Shown piece by piece: positions 23,957-32,500 of a stretch of 64,000 nucleotides of DNA (within the stretch, counting starts at the first letter, position 1; every line of letters begins with the position of its first letter). The notes beneath the pieces were generated by a model. That model saw only the letters and a list, made by a program, of their open reading frames with translations, was not told the origin of the DNA and did not search any database. This DNA is from Isoptericola sp. BMS4. Lineage in GTDB: Bacteria; Actinomycetota; Actinomycetes; Actinomycetales; Cellulomonadaceae. The stretch is taken from the NCBI RefSeq assembly GCF_011634835.1, contig NZ_SIRP01000001.1:62001-126000 (forward strand), in the 5' to 3' direction. The translations under genes were made by a program, and so were the position numbers.

Positions 23957-25201
23957 GTGCAGTGCGACCACTACGACGCCGGCCGCTGCCGTTCGTGCAC
24001 CCTCCTCGCCACGCCGTACCCGGCACAGGTGAGCGACAAGGCCGCGCGGGTGGCGGCGCTGCTGCCGGACCCCGGCATCGCGTGGCTGCCCCCGGCGACC
24101 GGGCCGGATTCAGGGTTCCGGAACAAGGCGAAGATGGTGGTCGGCGGGACGGCGGACGACCCCGTGCTGGGCATCCTCGGACCGGCGGGCGGGCCCGCCG
24201 CGGGTCAGCCGGTCGACCTCACCGACTGCGGCCTGTACCCGACGGAGCTGCAGGCGGCGTTCGGGCCGCTCGCCGCGTTCGTCGCGCGGGCCCGGCTGCA
24301 GCCGTACGACGCCGCCTCCCCGTCGCGCGGCCGGCGACGGCGTGAGTCGCCGCGCGAGTCCGCGTGGCGCGGCGAGCTCAAGCACCTGCTGGTGACGCTG
24401 TCGCCGGACGGCCGGCTCATGGTGCGGTTCGTCCTGCGCAGCACCGGACCGGTGGCGCGGGTCCGCAAGCACCTGCCGTGGCTGCTCGACGCGCTGCCGC
24501 AGGTCGACGTCGTCAGCGTGAACGTGCAGCCGGCGCACGCCGCGGTGCTCGAGGGCACCGAGGAGATCGTGCTCACCGAGCGCCGGACCCTCCCGATGCG
24601 CGTCCCTGTCGGGGACGACGGCATCACGCTGCACCTGCGGCCGCAGAGCTTCTTCCAGACGAACACGGCCGTCGCCGCGGCGCTGTACGCCCAGGCCCGC
24701 GCGTGGGTGGACGACGTCGCCCCCGCGTCCCTGTGGGACCTGTACTGCGGGGTCGGCGGCTTCGCGCTGCACTGCGCCGCCCCGGGCCGCACCGTGACAG
24801 GCGTCGAGATCTCGCCGGAGGCGGTCGCGAGCGCCACCACGACCCGCGACGAGCTCGCCCACCTGCCCGCCGGCGCCGTCGTCGGCGGGCGCGACGCCGC
24901 GTGGTGGGCGGACGCGATGGCCGGCGTCCGGTTCGCCGCTGGGGACGCCACCGTCACGCCGGACGGCGAGGCCCCCGAGATGGTCGTGGTGAACCCGCCG
25001 CGGCGCGGCATCGGCCCGGGGCTGTCCGGCTGGCTCGAGGACTCGGGGGCGTCGCACGTGCTCTACTCGAGCTGCAACGCGGTGACCCTGGCCGACGACC
25101 TCGCGCGCATGCCGTCCCTGCGGCCGCGGCGCGCCCGGCTGCTGGACATGTTCCCGCAGACCGACCACTACGAGGTGCTCGTGCTGCTCGAGCGGGCCTG
25201 A
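23957..25201 (+). CDS. rlmC: 23S rRNA (uracil-C5)-methyltransferase, RlmC/RlmD type
   Basis: The product is 414 residues. Fe-S cysteines C3, C11, C14 (QCDHYDAGRCRSC) and a fourth in LTDCGLY lead the protein, which has no TRAM domain, as in RlmC. The SAM motif is DLYCGVGGFALH, followed by VNPPRRGIG. The catalytic Cys is in YSSCNAVTLADDL and the C-terminal motif is DMFPQTDHYEVLVLL. It methylates a uridine of 23S rRNA. A 25-residue Arg/Ser-rich insertion near residue 120 (SPSRGRRRRESPRES) is unusual. Start: GTG 23957, placing C3 at the expected distance. Confidence 0.88.
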   Translation: MQCDHYDAGRCRSCTLLATPYPAQVSDKAARVAALLPDPGIAWLPPATGPDSGFRNKAKMVVGGTADDPVLGILGPAGGPAAGQPVDLTDCGLYPTELQAAFGPLAAFVARARLQPYDAASPSRGRRRRESPRESAWRGELKHLLVTLSPDGRLMVRFVLRSTGPVARVRKHLPWLLDALPQVDVVSVNVQPAHAAVLEGTEEIVLTERRTLPMRVPVGDDGITLHLRPQSFFQTNTAVAAALYAQARAWVDDVAPASLWDLYCGVGGFALHCAAPGRTVTGVEISPEAVASATTTRDELAHLPAGAVVGGRDAAWWADAMAGVRFAAGDATVTPDGEAPEMVVVNPPRRGIGPGLSGWLEDSGASHVLYSSCNAVTLADDLARMPSLRPRRARLLDMFPQTDHYEVLVLLERA

Positions 25202-25205
25202 CCCG

Positions 25206-26636
25206 CTACGGGGTCGAGGGCGGCCTCCGGGCCTCCACGGTCTCGCTCGGGTCCACGATGCGCTCCAGCCGGACGCGGGGCGCCTGCCCCGCCGGGGCCT
25301 CCACCTCGACGGTGACGGTGCTCGTGTCGTACCCGGACGACCACACGTGCCACTCGCGGGCGAACGGGTAGGCGCTGATCCACCAGTGCCGGGCCGGGGT
25401 GCTCGCCCGCGTGACGGTGACGTCGTCGCCCTCCGCGACCACGCGGTAGAGCCGGAACTTCGCCGGCACGTCCACGGTGAGCGTGTGCGTCACGGGCCCC
25501 GGCTCCGGCTCCGGCGTCGGGGTGGGGGTCGGCGTCGGAGTCGGGGTGGGAGCGGGGGTCGACGTCGGGGTCGGTGTCGGCGTGGGGTCCGGCGTCCGCG
25601 TGGGGGTCGGCTCCGGGGACGGCGTCGGGTCCGCAGAGGGCGTCGGGTCCGGGCTCGGCTCCCGGGACGGCGGCTCGGGCGACGGCGTGTCCGGCGACGG
25701 GGGCGGCACGGCCTCGTCGCCGGGCGGCGCCGGATCGGCAGGCGGCGCCGGGTCTGCGGGCGAGGTCGGGTCCGGCTGCGGGTCGGGCTCCTCGGCGGGC
25801 TCGGGGTCTGCCGGCGGCGCCGTCTCGACGGCGACCTCCGGCGCGGGCGCCGACGGCTCGACGACGGACGCGGAGGCCCGCTCCGGCGGCTGGCCGCCGC
25901 CCGAGACGGCCACGGCGACCACCGCGACGGCGAGCCCCGCGACCGCACCGGCCCCCACGATCCCCGCCTTGCCCAGCTCGGCGACCTTGAGCACCTGCAG
26001 GCGCAGCCACGCCCACACGGCCGCCAGGCCCGTGCCGAGCGAGCCCCACGCCAGCACGCCGGCACCCGACGTGCCGGCGCCGAGCGCGCCCACGACGACC
26101 GGCCCCGCCGCACCGGTGGCCGCGGCGCCGGTGAGCAGCAGCGGGCCGGCGTCGCGCAGCGCCCACGACGCCTCGCGCACGTCGATGAAGGCGCGCATGC
26201 AGCCGGTGCACGCGAACAGGTGGTCCTCGAGGACGGTGCGGCGCCGCGGCGCGAGGGCGTGCCGTACGTACGAGTGCAGCTCCTGCCGGGTGTCCAGGCA
26301 TCCCGGCGGGCAGGCGCGGGCGTGCGCGTCCGCGAAGGCCGCGGCCAGCCGCTCCTCGGCCTGCCGGAGGCGGCGGGCCACCGACCGGGCGTGCACACCG
26401 AGCTCGGCCGCGATGCGCGAGACCTCGCGCCCGGCGACGTGACGCTGCCACAGCACCCGCTGGTCGTCGTGCGGCAGCGTCGCCAGGGCGGTCCGGAGCA
26501 CGTCCGGGTCCGCCGTCCCCGCCGCGCCCGGCCCGTCGTCGTGCCCGGCGGCGACCGCGGCCGCCCGCATCCGATGGATGACGGCCTCGACGGCGGACCG
26601 GTCAGGTCGCCGGTGGCGGCCCTTGACTACGGTCAC
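25206..26636 (-). CDS. Sigma-region-4 HTH / zinc-finger anti-sigma / TM / Pro-Thr-rich ectodomain fusion
   Basis: The product is 476 residues. Residues 45-105 resemble sigma-70 region 4 (LATLPHDDQRVLWQRHVAGR; EVSRIAAELGVHARSVARRL), but there is no region 2, so it cannot work as a complete sigma factor. Residues 108-150 form a ZAS-type zinc finger with H139-x3-C143-x2-C146. Small hydrophobic stretches follow near 160-210 and a TM helix at 226-245. Residues 255-385 are Pro/Thr/Asp/Glu-rich repeats, and the last about 90 form a compact extracytoplasmic domain (THTLTVDVPAKFRLYRVV). It combines DNA-binding, anti-sigma and surface modules in one chain. GTG 26636 is the start; the rlmC gene is convergent. 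Confidence 0.8.
   Translation of the reverse strand: MTVVKGRHRRPDRSAVEAVIHRMRAAAVAAGHDDGPGAAGTADPDVLRTALATLPHDDQRVLWQRHVAGREVSRIAAELGVHARSVARRLRQAEERLAAAFADAHARACPPGCLDTRQELHSYVRHALAPRRRTVLEDHLFACTGCMRAFIDVREASWALRDAGPLLLTGAAATGAAGPVVVGALGAGTSGAGVLAWGSLGTGLAAVWAWLRLQVLKVAELGKAGIVGAGAVAGLAVAVVAVAVSGGGQPPERASASVVEPSAPAPEVAVETAPPADPEPAEEPDPQPDPTSPADPAPPADPAPPGDEAVPPPSPDTPSPEPPSREPSPDPTPSADPTPSPEPTPTRTPDPTPTPTPTSTPAPTPTPTPTPTPTPEPEPGPVTHTLTVDVPAKFRLYRVVAEGDDVTVTRASTPARHWWISAYPFAREWHVWSSGYDTSTVTVEVEAPAGQAPRVRLERIVDPSETVEARRPPSTP
25500..25700. repeat. Low-complexity GTCGG/GGGGTC repeat encoding a Pro-Thr-rich linker
   Basis: Short degenerate units such as GGCGTCGGGGTGGGGGTC run through the fusion gene. 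On the coding strand they spell Thr-Pro and Asp-Pro-Thr-Pro repeats, which form an extended wall-spanning stalk. Unit number may vary among strains. Confidence 0.75.
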
Positions 26637-26743
26637 CTGCTCCCCCGTCCCTGCCGTCCGAGCCGATCCTCACGCCCGCGCGGTGCACGGGCCGGGGGAC
26701 ATGATCTCAGCGAGGAGTGGTGCCGAGGCAAATCTCCTGGGCG

Positions 26744-27952
26744 TCACGCACCGGTGAGCGCGCCGGACCGGCCCCTCCCCCGCAGCCCCATGAGCCGGTC
26801 GAGCGCCCCCTGCTCGACCGCCCCGCCGCCGGGGCGCGTACCGCCGGCGCCCTCGTCGAGGTCGCTGACCAGCGAGAACAGGTCCTTGGGGTCGGCGGGC
26901 TCGGCCACGAGGTCGAGCTGCCGCAGCAGGTCCGGCGGGACGTCGTCGCGCACGAACCGCAGCGTGGTCCAGTCCTCGACGGCGAAGCCCACCGAGTCGA
27001 AGACCGTCACGCGCGAGGCGTCCGGCGCGACCCGGTCGCCCGCGCGCCTCTCGAACGGCTCGCCCACGCCCGCCGGGCGCCCGGTGACGTCGCGGCCCGG
27101 CGCCCGCCCGGCGACGACCTCCCACAGCTCGGTCACGGGGAAGTCCGCCGGCATCTGCTGCAGCTCGCCCTCGACCCGGGTCTGCGGCTCGTACTCGACG
27201 TAGACGTCCGCGTCGGCGAGGATCCGCGGGTCGAGCTCGGTCTTGCCCGGGCAGTCGCCGCCGATGGCGTTGACGTGCACCCCCGGGTGCGCGAGCCGCG
27301 TCACCATGTCGTGGGTGAGCACGGTCGCGTTCGTCTTGTCGGCCGTGCAGGTGGTGACGACGTCCGCGCCCGTCACGGCGTCCTCGGCGCTGGTCGCCTC
27401 GTGCACGTGGAAGCCGAGCGCGCGAGCGTGCCGCACCAGCTTGGCGCGGGCGGCGGGGTCGGTGTCCCAGGCGCGCAGGTGCGTCACGCCCAGCGCGGCG
27501 CGCATCCCCAGCGCCTGGAACTCCGACTGGGAGCCGGTGCCGATCAGGGCGAGCGTGCGCGCCCCCGGGCGGGCGAGCAGCCGGGCGGCGAGCGCCGACG
27601 TCGCCGCCGTGCGCAGCGCGGTGAGCAGCGTCATCTCCGCGAGGAACGTCGGGTAGCCGTTGTGCACGTCCGCCAGGACGCCGAACGCGGTGACGGTCTG
27701 GTAGCCGCGGGCGGGGTTGCGCGGGTGCCCGTTGACGTACTTGAACCCGTAGGTGACGTCGTCGGCGGCGGGCATGAGCTCGATGACGCCGTCGCGGGAG
27801 TGGGACGCGACGCGGGCCCGCTTGTCGAGCTCGGGCCACCGCGCGAAGTCGGTGGCGAGCGCGTCGGTGAGGGCGGCGACGACGCGCTCGGGCCCGCGCC
27901 GGGCCACCCAGCGCGCGGCCGAGGCGACGTCGAGGAAGCTGACCGTGGTCAT
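26744..27952 (-). CDS. ocd: Ornithine cyclodeaminase
   Basis: The product is 402 residues of the OCD/mu-crystallin family, which turns L-ornithine into L-proline and ammonia with bound NAD. Seen: F-K-Y-V-N-G-H-P (substrate Lys/Asn region), the Rossmann motif LIGTGSQSEFQALG, TCTADKTNATVL, and NAIGGDCPGKTELD with the catalytic Asp. A C-terminal extension of about 50 residues (DLFSLVSDLDEGAGGTR...) exceeds the shorter family members. The ATG at 27952 overlaps the TGA of the guanidino-hydrolase gene. The pair would take arginine to proline. Likely repressed by the divergent Lrp. Confidence 0.93.
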   Translation of the reverse strand: MTTVSFLDVASAARWVARRGPERVVAALTDALATDFARWPELDKRARVASHSRDGVIELMPAADDVTYGFKYVNGHPRNPARGYQTVTAFGVLADVHNGYPTFLAEMTLLTALRTAATSALAARLLARPGARTLALIGTGSQSEFQALGMRAALGVTHLRAWDTDPAARAKLVRHARALGFHVHEATSAEDAVTGADVVTTCTADKTNATVLTHDMVTRLAHPGVHVNAIGGDCPGKTELDPRILADADVYVEYEPQTRVEGELQQMPADFPVTELWEVVAGRAPGRDVTGRPAGVGEPFERRAGDRVAPDASRVTVFDSVGFAVEDWTTLRFVRDDVPPDLLRQLDLVAEPADPKDLFSLVSDLDEGAGGTRPGGGAVEQGALDRLMGLRGRGRSGALTGA

Positions 27953-28863
27953 GCGGATCCCTCCACGGCACCCGCCGGCCGGAGCTCGAGGGTGCAGCAC
28001 TTGACGGAGCCGCCGCCCTTGAGCAGCTCGGACAGGTCGATGCCGACGGGCTCGAAGCCGCGCTCGCGCAGCCGGTCGTGCAGGCCGGTCGCCCGGTCGG
28101 TGAGGAACACGTGCCGACCGTCGGAGACGGCGTTGAGGCCGAGGACGGCGGCGTCGGCGGGCGTGGCGAGGATCGCGTCGGGGTACCGCTCGCGCAGCAC
28201 CGCCCGCGAGGCGGGGCTGAACGCCTCGGGCAGGTAGGCGACCGTGCCGTCCGCCGCGTCGAGCACCGAGAGCGCGGTGTCCAGGTGGTAGTAGCGCGGG
28301 TCGACGAGCTCCAGGGTGACGACCTCGACCCCCAGCCGCTCCGCGACCTCGGCGTGCCCGGCGCGGGAGGTGCGGAACCCGGTGCCGGCGAGCAGGACGT
28401 CGCCGGCCAGGAGCAGGTCGCCCTCGCCCTCGTCGAGCTCGGCGGCCTGCCCGAGGCTGGTGACGCCCAGGTCGCCGGCCGCGGCGAACCAGGCCTCGTA
28501 CGCGGCGCCCTCCGGCCGGCGCTCGTCGTGCGTGAACCGTGCCGCGAGCGCGCGCCCGCCGACGACGACGCCCCCGTTGGCGGCGTAGACCATGTCGGGC
28601 AGGCCGGGCACCGGGTCGATGACGTGCACGGTGTGGCCGTGGTCCTCGTACGCGGTCCGCAGCGCCTCCCACTGGGCCATGGCGCGGCCTGGCTCGACGG
28701 GCACCGCGAGGTCCATCCAGGGGTTGATCTCGTAGAGCACGTCGAAGTAGGTGGGCGGGCACATGAGGAAGTGCCGCGGGGTGGCGGTGCGGTGCGCGGC
28801 CCCGGGCTCCGTGGCGATCGTGGGCTCGGTCGAAGGCACCGTGGTGGGTGTGATGGCCGTCAT
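27949..28863 (-). CDS. Guanidino-group hydrolase: arginine dihydrolase or dimethylargininase type
   Basis: The product is 304 residues of the amidinotransferase/arginine deiminase superfamily. Catalytic residues: His193 (YYHLDT) and Cys289 or Cys290 (GGSVKCCTLE). MCPPTYFDVLYEINPWM (34-50) is typical of the arginine-dihydrolase branch. At the guanidinium-binding position the motif is MVYAANGG with Asn96, where deiminases carry Asp; cyanobacterial AgrE/ArgZ arginine dihydrolases also have Asn there. With ornithine cyclodeaminase next to it, conversion of arginine to ornithine, CO2 and ammonia is more likely than dimethylarginine hydrolysis, but DDAH activity is not excluded. TAGCGT sits 6 bases before the ATG. 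Confidence 0.85.
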   Translation of the reverse strand: MTAITPTTVPSTEPTIATEPGAAHRTATPRHFLMCPPTYFDVLYEINPWMDLAVPVEPGRAMAQWEALRTAYEDHGHTVHVIDPVPGLPDMVYAANGGVVVGGRALAARFTHDERRPEGAAYEAWFAAAGDLGVTSLGQAAELDEGEGDLLLAGDVLLAGTGFRTSRAGHAEVAERLGVEVVTLELVDPRYYHLDTALSVLDAADGTVAYLPEAFSPASRAVLRERYPDAILATPADAAVLGLNAVSDGRHVFLTDRATGLHDRLRERGFEPVGIDLSELLKGGGSVKCCTLELRPAGAVEGSA

Positions 28864-28875
28864 ACTCGGACGCTA
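28864..28875 (-). promoter_or_regulatory. Leaderless promoter -10 of the arginine operon
   Basis: TAGCGT on the minus strand (28870-28875) is followed by 6 bases and the ATG at 28863. There is no Shine-Dalgarno sequence. Confidence 0.6.
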
Positions 28876-28884
28876 GGGGTCCGG

Positions 28885-28915
28885 TCGTTGCGCGAGGCGC
28901 GCGATTCGTTGCGCG
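28885..28915. promoter_or_regulatory. Candidate Lrp operator: direct repeats two helical turns apart
   Basis: TCGTTGCGCG occurs at 28885-28894 and 28906-28915, exactly 21 bp apart, placing both on one face of the helix. They cover the expected -35 region of the arginine operon promoter. A further palindrome TTCA-GG-TGAA lies at 28945-28954, nearer the lrp start. Confidence 0.55.
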
Positions 28916-28980
28916 TCCGGGCCTCGACTTAGCGGATCTGAACCTTCAGGTGAAGAATCTGACGCACGGAGGGAGCGAGG

Positions 28981-29439
28981 ATGGACGCCGTCAACCGCAG
29001 GATCGTCGGGCACCTCATGCGCGACGGCCGCGCGACCTACGCCGAGATCGGCGAGGCGGTGGGCCTGTCCGCGCCGGCCGTCAAGCGCCGCGTGGACCTC
29101 ATGCTGGCGCGCGGGGAGATCACCGGCTTCACCGTCCGGGTGGCCCCGGAGCAGCTCGGCTGGGGCGTGGAGGCCTACGTCGAGCTGTTCTGCCGGGGCA
29201 ACGTCTCCCCCGCCACGCTGCGCCGCGACCTCGCGACCATCCCGGAGATCGTGCGGGTGGACACCGTCACCGGCGAGGCCGACGCGATGGTCCAGATCAT
29301 GGCGGGCGACATGGGCGACGTCGAGCGCACCGTCGAGGCGATCCGCGCCGGGGCCCGCGTGGACAAGACGCGCACGTCGCTCGTCATGACGCGCGTCATC
29401 GACCGCCCCGTCGGCGGGCCGGCGCCGAGCACGACCTGA
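28981..29439 (+). CDS. Lrp/AsnC-family transcriptional regulator
   Basis: The product is 152 residues. The N-terminal HTH_AsnC (about 3-60: NRRIVGHLMRDGRATYAEIGEAVGLSAPAVKRRVDLM) precedes a RAM/ASnC ligand domain (about 65-145). Divergent from the arginine-to-proline pair with 117 bases between, so it very likely senses arginine, ornithine or proline and controls that operon. A GGAGCGAGG site precedes the ATG. Its TGA stop (29437-29439) lies in the left arm of the following 22-bp inverted repeat. Confidence 0.92.
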   Translation: MDAVNRRIVGHLMRDGRATYAEIGEAVGLSAPAVKRRVDLMLARGEITGFTVRVAPEQLGWGVEAYVELFCRGNVSPATLRRDLATIPEIVRVDTVTGEADAMVQIMAGDMGDVERTVEAIRAGARVDKTRTSLVMTRVIDRPVGGPAPSTT

Positions 29440-29483
29440 CGGCCGCCACCCCGGTCGGTGACGGCCGTCAGGTCGTGCTCGGC
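29424..29483. terminator. Perfect 22-bp inverted repeat between convergent genes
   Basis: Arms 29424-29445 and 29462-29483 are fully complementary with a 16-base loop. The lrp stop codon is inside the left arm and the nucleotidase stop is 8 bases beyond the right arm. It fits a bidirectional terminator. Confidence 0.8.
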
Positions 29484-29490
29484 AGCGAGG

Positions 29491-31821
29491 TCAGCCGCGG
29501 CCTGGCTTGCCGCTCGCGGTGACGTCGACCGTCGTGGTCGTCGTGCCCGCCTCGGTCGCGACGTCGCCGGAGTAGCGCACCTCGACCTCGACGGTGCCCT
29601 TGCGGAACGGGCCCACCCGCAGCGTGGCCGCGCCGTCGACCAGCTCCGCGGAGTCGAGCACCTCGCCGCCGACGACGGCCTCGACGGTGCCCGTCGGGAC
29701 GACGGCGCCGGCGTCCACCGTGACCGCCAGGTCGGCGACGCCCTTCTTGTGCTTGATCACCGCGGGGCCCTCGACCGTCACGACCGGCTCGGCCTTCGCG
29801 ACCGCGAGCGGCACGGTCACGCGGGTGCCCGTGGCGGGCCCGGTGAGCGTCAGCGCCGTCTCCCCCACGCCTACGTCGTCGGGCAGCGTGACCTCGACGG
29901 ACGCCGTGCCGACCTCGTCGAACGCGTCACGGCCCACGGTGCTGTCCACCGCCGCCGTGCCGAGCTCGCGGTCGCCGAGGGCCACGACGAGCTCGTCGTC
30001 GGTCACGTCCGCGTCTCCGCTCATCGACCAGGAGGAGACGTCGAACGTCACGGTGGCGCCCGGCGTGTAGGCCTCCGGGGCGTCGGCCGGGAAGGAGACG
30101 CCGACGGCGCGCTGGGCCGGGTCGACCGGCAGTGCCGCGTCGCCGGCACGGGTCGCCATGTAGTCGACGAACGCGGACAGGTCGATCTTGCCCGTGTCGC
30201 GGGCGTCCGCGCCCTCGGCGAAGACGCGGAAGTTGTCCCCGCCGGTGGCGAGGAACGAGTTGACCGTCACCGAGTACGACGCCGCCGGGTCGATCGGTTC
30301 GCCGTCGAGCCACATCCCGGTGACCCGGTCGCCCTCGGGCCGCGCCGGGTCGTAGGTGGAGGTGAAGCCCGCGGAGACGCCGAGCCGCAGGAACGGCCGC
30401 GACGGGACGTTTCCGTCGGCGTCCCGCTGCCACTGCTGCTCCAGCGCCGTCCTGATCTGCTCGCCGGTGAGCCGCATGTTCACCAGCGTGTTGGCGAACG
30501 GCTGCACCACCGCGGCCTGCTTGTAGGTGACCGTGCGCGGGAACGCGTCGTCGCCGGTGCCGACCAGGTCCTCCCGCAGGCCGCCGGGATTCATGAACGC
30601 GATCTGCGCGCCACCAGTCTCCGCGGCCTCGGTGGCCCACCGCTGCACCTCCGCGACGAGGTTGCCGAGCGTGGACTCGCCGCCGCGGTTCTCGACGAGC
30701 ACGTCCTCGCCCGTCTCGCTGTCCGTGGCCCAGCGCTGCGCCCGGTCGAACGCCCCGCCGATCTGGCCCAGCGGCTCCGCGCCGAGCACGTCGGCCTCGG
30801 CGACCGCGTCGTCGACGAGCTGCTGGACCTCCGGGTCCGCCGGGTAGTTGCCGGCCAGCGGGAGCACGTCCGTCGTCACGCCCTGCACGTCGCCCGACGC
30901 CGGGTCCACCGAGTAGACGAGCTGGTTGAGGTTGTAGCCGTACTGGCCGGCGGAGACCACCGGCCGCTCGGTGACCGCCTCGCCGGACCACTCGTCGACG
31001 CCGAAGGCGCAGTCGTAGGCGAGGTGCGTGTGCCCGGAGACGATCGCGTCCACCTCGGGGCTCACGTCGTTGACGATGCTCGCGAAGGCGTTGCCGGCCG
31101 TCGGCATCGAGGCGCAGTCCGTGGACTCCGCGCCCTCGTGCACCAGGAGGACGACGACGTCGGCGCCCTCGGCCTTGAGCGCGTCGGCCTCGGTGTTCGT
31201 CGTCTCGACGATGCTCTCGACCGACAGGTCCGCGATCCCGGACGGGCTGACGAGGGCCGGCAGCTCCTCCGTCACCGCGCCGACGAAGCCGACCTGCACG
31301 TCGCCGAAGTCCTTGATCCAGGTGGCGGGGACGGCGTCGTCGCCGGTGGCCTTCACCTTGAGGTTCGCGGCCACGTACTGCCACTCCGCGCCGCCGTAGG
31401 GGTTGGTCTCGGCGTCGTACGGCTCCATGACGCGGTTCATCAGGTCGTCGTAGCCCTGGTCCAGCTCGTGGTTGCCGACCGCCGAGACGTCGAGGCCCGC
31501 GGCGTTGAGGGCGGCGATCGTCGGGCGGTCGTGCTGGATGAACGACTCGAACGTGGAGGCGCCGATGAGGTCGCCGGCCGCCGCGAAGACGGTGTTCGGG
31601 TTCTCGTCGCGCAGCTGCTGGACGGCGCCGGCCAGCACGGCGGCGCCGGCCTCGCTGCGACTGGCCTGGATGCGGCCGTGGAAATCGTTCGTGGCGAGGA
31701 TCTGGACGTCGACGGCGTCGGCGGCCTGCGCCGGGGCGACGGCCGCGGCACCGGTGGCCGCGAGGCCGAGACTCAGTGCCGCGGCGATCCGCCGTCGGAG
31801 GGTGGGACGGGCGATGGACAT
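29491..31821 (-). CDS. Secreted 5'-nucleotidase / 2',3'-cyclic phosphodiesterase (UshA-like)
   Basis: The product is 776 residues. A signal peptide ends at AQA-ADAVDVQ. The metallophosphatase domain (about 35-310) has ATNDFHG, GDLIGAS, AVGNHELDQGYDD and SGHTHLAYDC. The 5'-nucleotidase C-terminal domain (about 345-540) has N-R-G-G-E-S-T-L-G-N, NPGGLREDL and SFLATGGDNF. The last 210 residues form Ig-like repeats (Big-type; YTPGATVTFDVSSWSMSG; VEVRYSGD). It would release nucleosides and phosphate outside the cell. ATG 31821 has GGGAG 5 bases before it; a longer frame exists but lacks signal logic. No sorting signal is seen. Confidence 0.92.
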   Translation of the reverse strand: MSIARPTLRRRIAAALSLGLAATGAAAVAPAQAADAVDVQILATNDFHGRIQASRSEAGAAVLAGAVQQLRDENPNTVFAAAGDLIGASTFESFIQHDRPTIAALNAAGLDVSAVGNHELDQGYDDLMNRVMEPYDAETNPYGGAEWQYVAANLKVKATGDDAVPATWIKDFGDVQVGFVGAVTEELPALVSPSGIADLSVESIVETTNTEADALKAEGADVVVLLVHEGAESTDCASMPTAGNAFASIVNDVSPEVDAIVSGHTHLAYDCAFGVDEWSGEAVTERPVVSAGQYGYNLNQLVYSVDPASGDVQGVTTDVLPLAGNYPADPEVQQLVDDAVAEADVLGAEPLGQIGGAFDRAQRWATDSETGEDVLVENRGGESTLGNLVAEVQRWATEAAETGGAQIAFMNPGGLREDLVGTGDDAFPRTVTYKQAAVVQPFANTLVNMRLTGEQIRTALEQQWQRDADGNVPSRPFLRLGVSAGFTSTYDPARPEGDRVTGMWLDGEPIDPAASYSVTVNSFLATGGDNFRVFAEGADARDTGKIDLSAFVDYMATRAGDAALPVDPAQRAVGVSFPADAPEAYTPGATVTFDVSSWSMSGDADVTDDELVVALGDRELGTAAVDSTVGRDAFDEVGTASVEVTLPDDVGVGETALTLTGPATGTRVTVPLAVAKAEPVVTVEGPAVIKHKKGVADLAVTVDAGAVVPTGTVEAVVGGEVLDSAELVDGAATLRVGPFRKGTVEVEVRYSGDVATEAGTTTTTVDVTASGKPGRG

Positions 31822-31923
31822 GGGCGCTCCCGAGGATGCGGTGGCTGTGGCCGATGCCAACCTAGCCACGCGGGCCCTCGCGTGCGTGTCGCGGCGGATA
31901 ACGATCCGGAAACTCGCCCACCG

Positions 31924-32286
31924 TCAGGCCGTCGCGGGCTCCGGCTCGGGCACGGCGGGGGCCGACAGGTGCCCGGTGCGGCGCAGCCACCACTCCGCGA
32001 GGAGCGTCGTCAACGGCGGGACGGCGGCGGCGAGCGCCACCAGCGTGCGCCACCAGCCCCAGCGGTGCCGCACGGCCACGACCAGCGCGACCACGACGTA
32101 CGCCACGAACGCGGCGCCGTGCAGGCGCCCGAACAGCCACACCCCGGCCTCCGTCGTCTCGGGGACGTACTTGAGGTACATCCCGACGAGCAGGCCCGCC
32201 CAGGTGAACGCCTCGATGACGGCGACGACGGCGAAGGCACGCCCGAGCGTGGACAGCGCGGGCCGGGTGGTGGGCGGGGTGGGCAT
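31924..32286 (-). CDS. DUF3817-family integral membrane protein
   Basis: The product is 120 residues with three TM helices. The family pattern is clear: GRAFAVVAVIEAFTWAGLLVGMYLKYV followed by GRLHGAAFVAYVVVALVV and a third helix before a charged tail. Members are common in actinobacteria and have no known function. GAGAGGT lies 7 bases before the ATG at 32286. It stands alone, divergent from the EEP gene. Confidence 0.85.
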   Translation of the reverse strand: MPTPPTTRPALSTLGRAFAVVAVIEAFTWAGLLVGMYLKYVPETTEAGVWLFGRLHGAAFVAYVVVALVVAVRHRWGWWRTLVALAAAVPPLTTLLAEWWLRRTGHLSAPAVPEPEPATA

Positions 32287-32355
32287 CGGCAGACCTCTCG
32301 TCGGACGGCGGTGGCCCCAGTGTGCACGACGACGGCGCGAGGCCGCCCCGGCGAG

Positions 32356-32381
32356 GTGACAGGTCGTCGGGACCTGGTCAC
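32356..32381. promoter_or_regulatory. Near-palindrome in the divergent DUF3817/EEP intergenic region
   Basis: GTGACAGGTC (32356-32365) and GACCTGGTCAC (32371-32381) pair with one bulged base around a 5-base centre. It is midway in a 214-base divergent spacer, so a shared operator is possible. The rest of the spacer shows nothing recognisable. Confidence 0.35.
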
Positions 32382-32500
32382 GGCGCCCGCGCCACCAGAC
32401 CTTCGTCCCGGCGTCACCGCCGGGTCGCCGGCGCGACACCTGGCGCGGGTGGGATGACAGCGCATTCCGGCAGCACGGCCGTCTCGTCGAGGAGGATCAC

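Noticed and set aside
25500-25700. Regular short repeats that could be taken for a CRISPR or VNTR array
   Set aside because: Repeats are in frame within a coding gene and encode a Pro-Thr stalk; there are no unique spacers or fixed-length units.
29458-32457. A 999-residue plus-strand frame antisense to the nucleotidase
   Set aside because: Typical high-GC shadow frame; the minus-strand nucleotidase has signal peptide, catalytic motifs and ribosome site.
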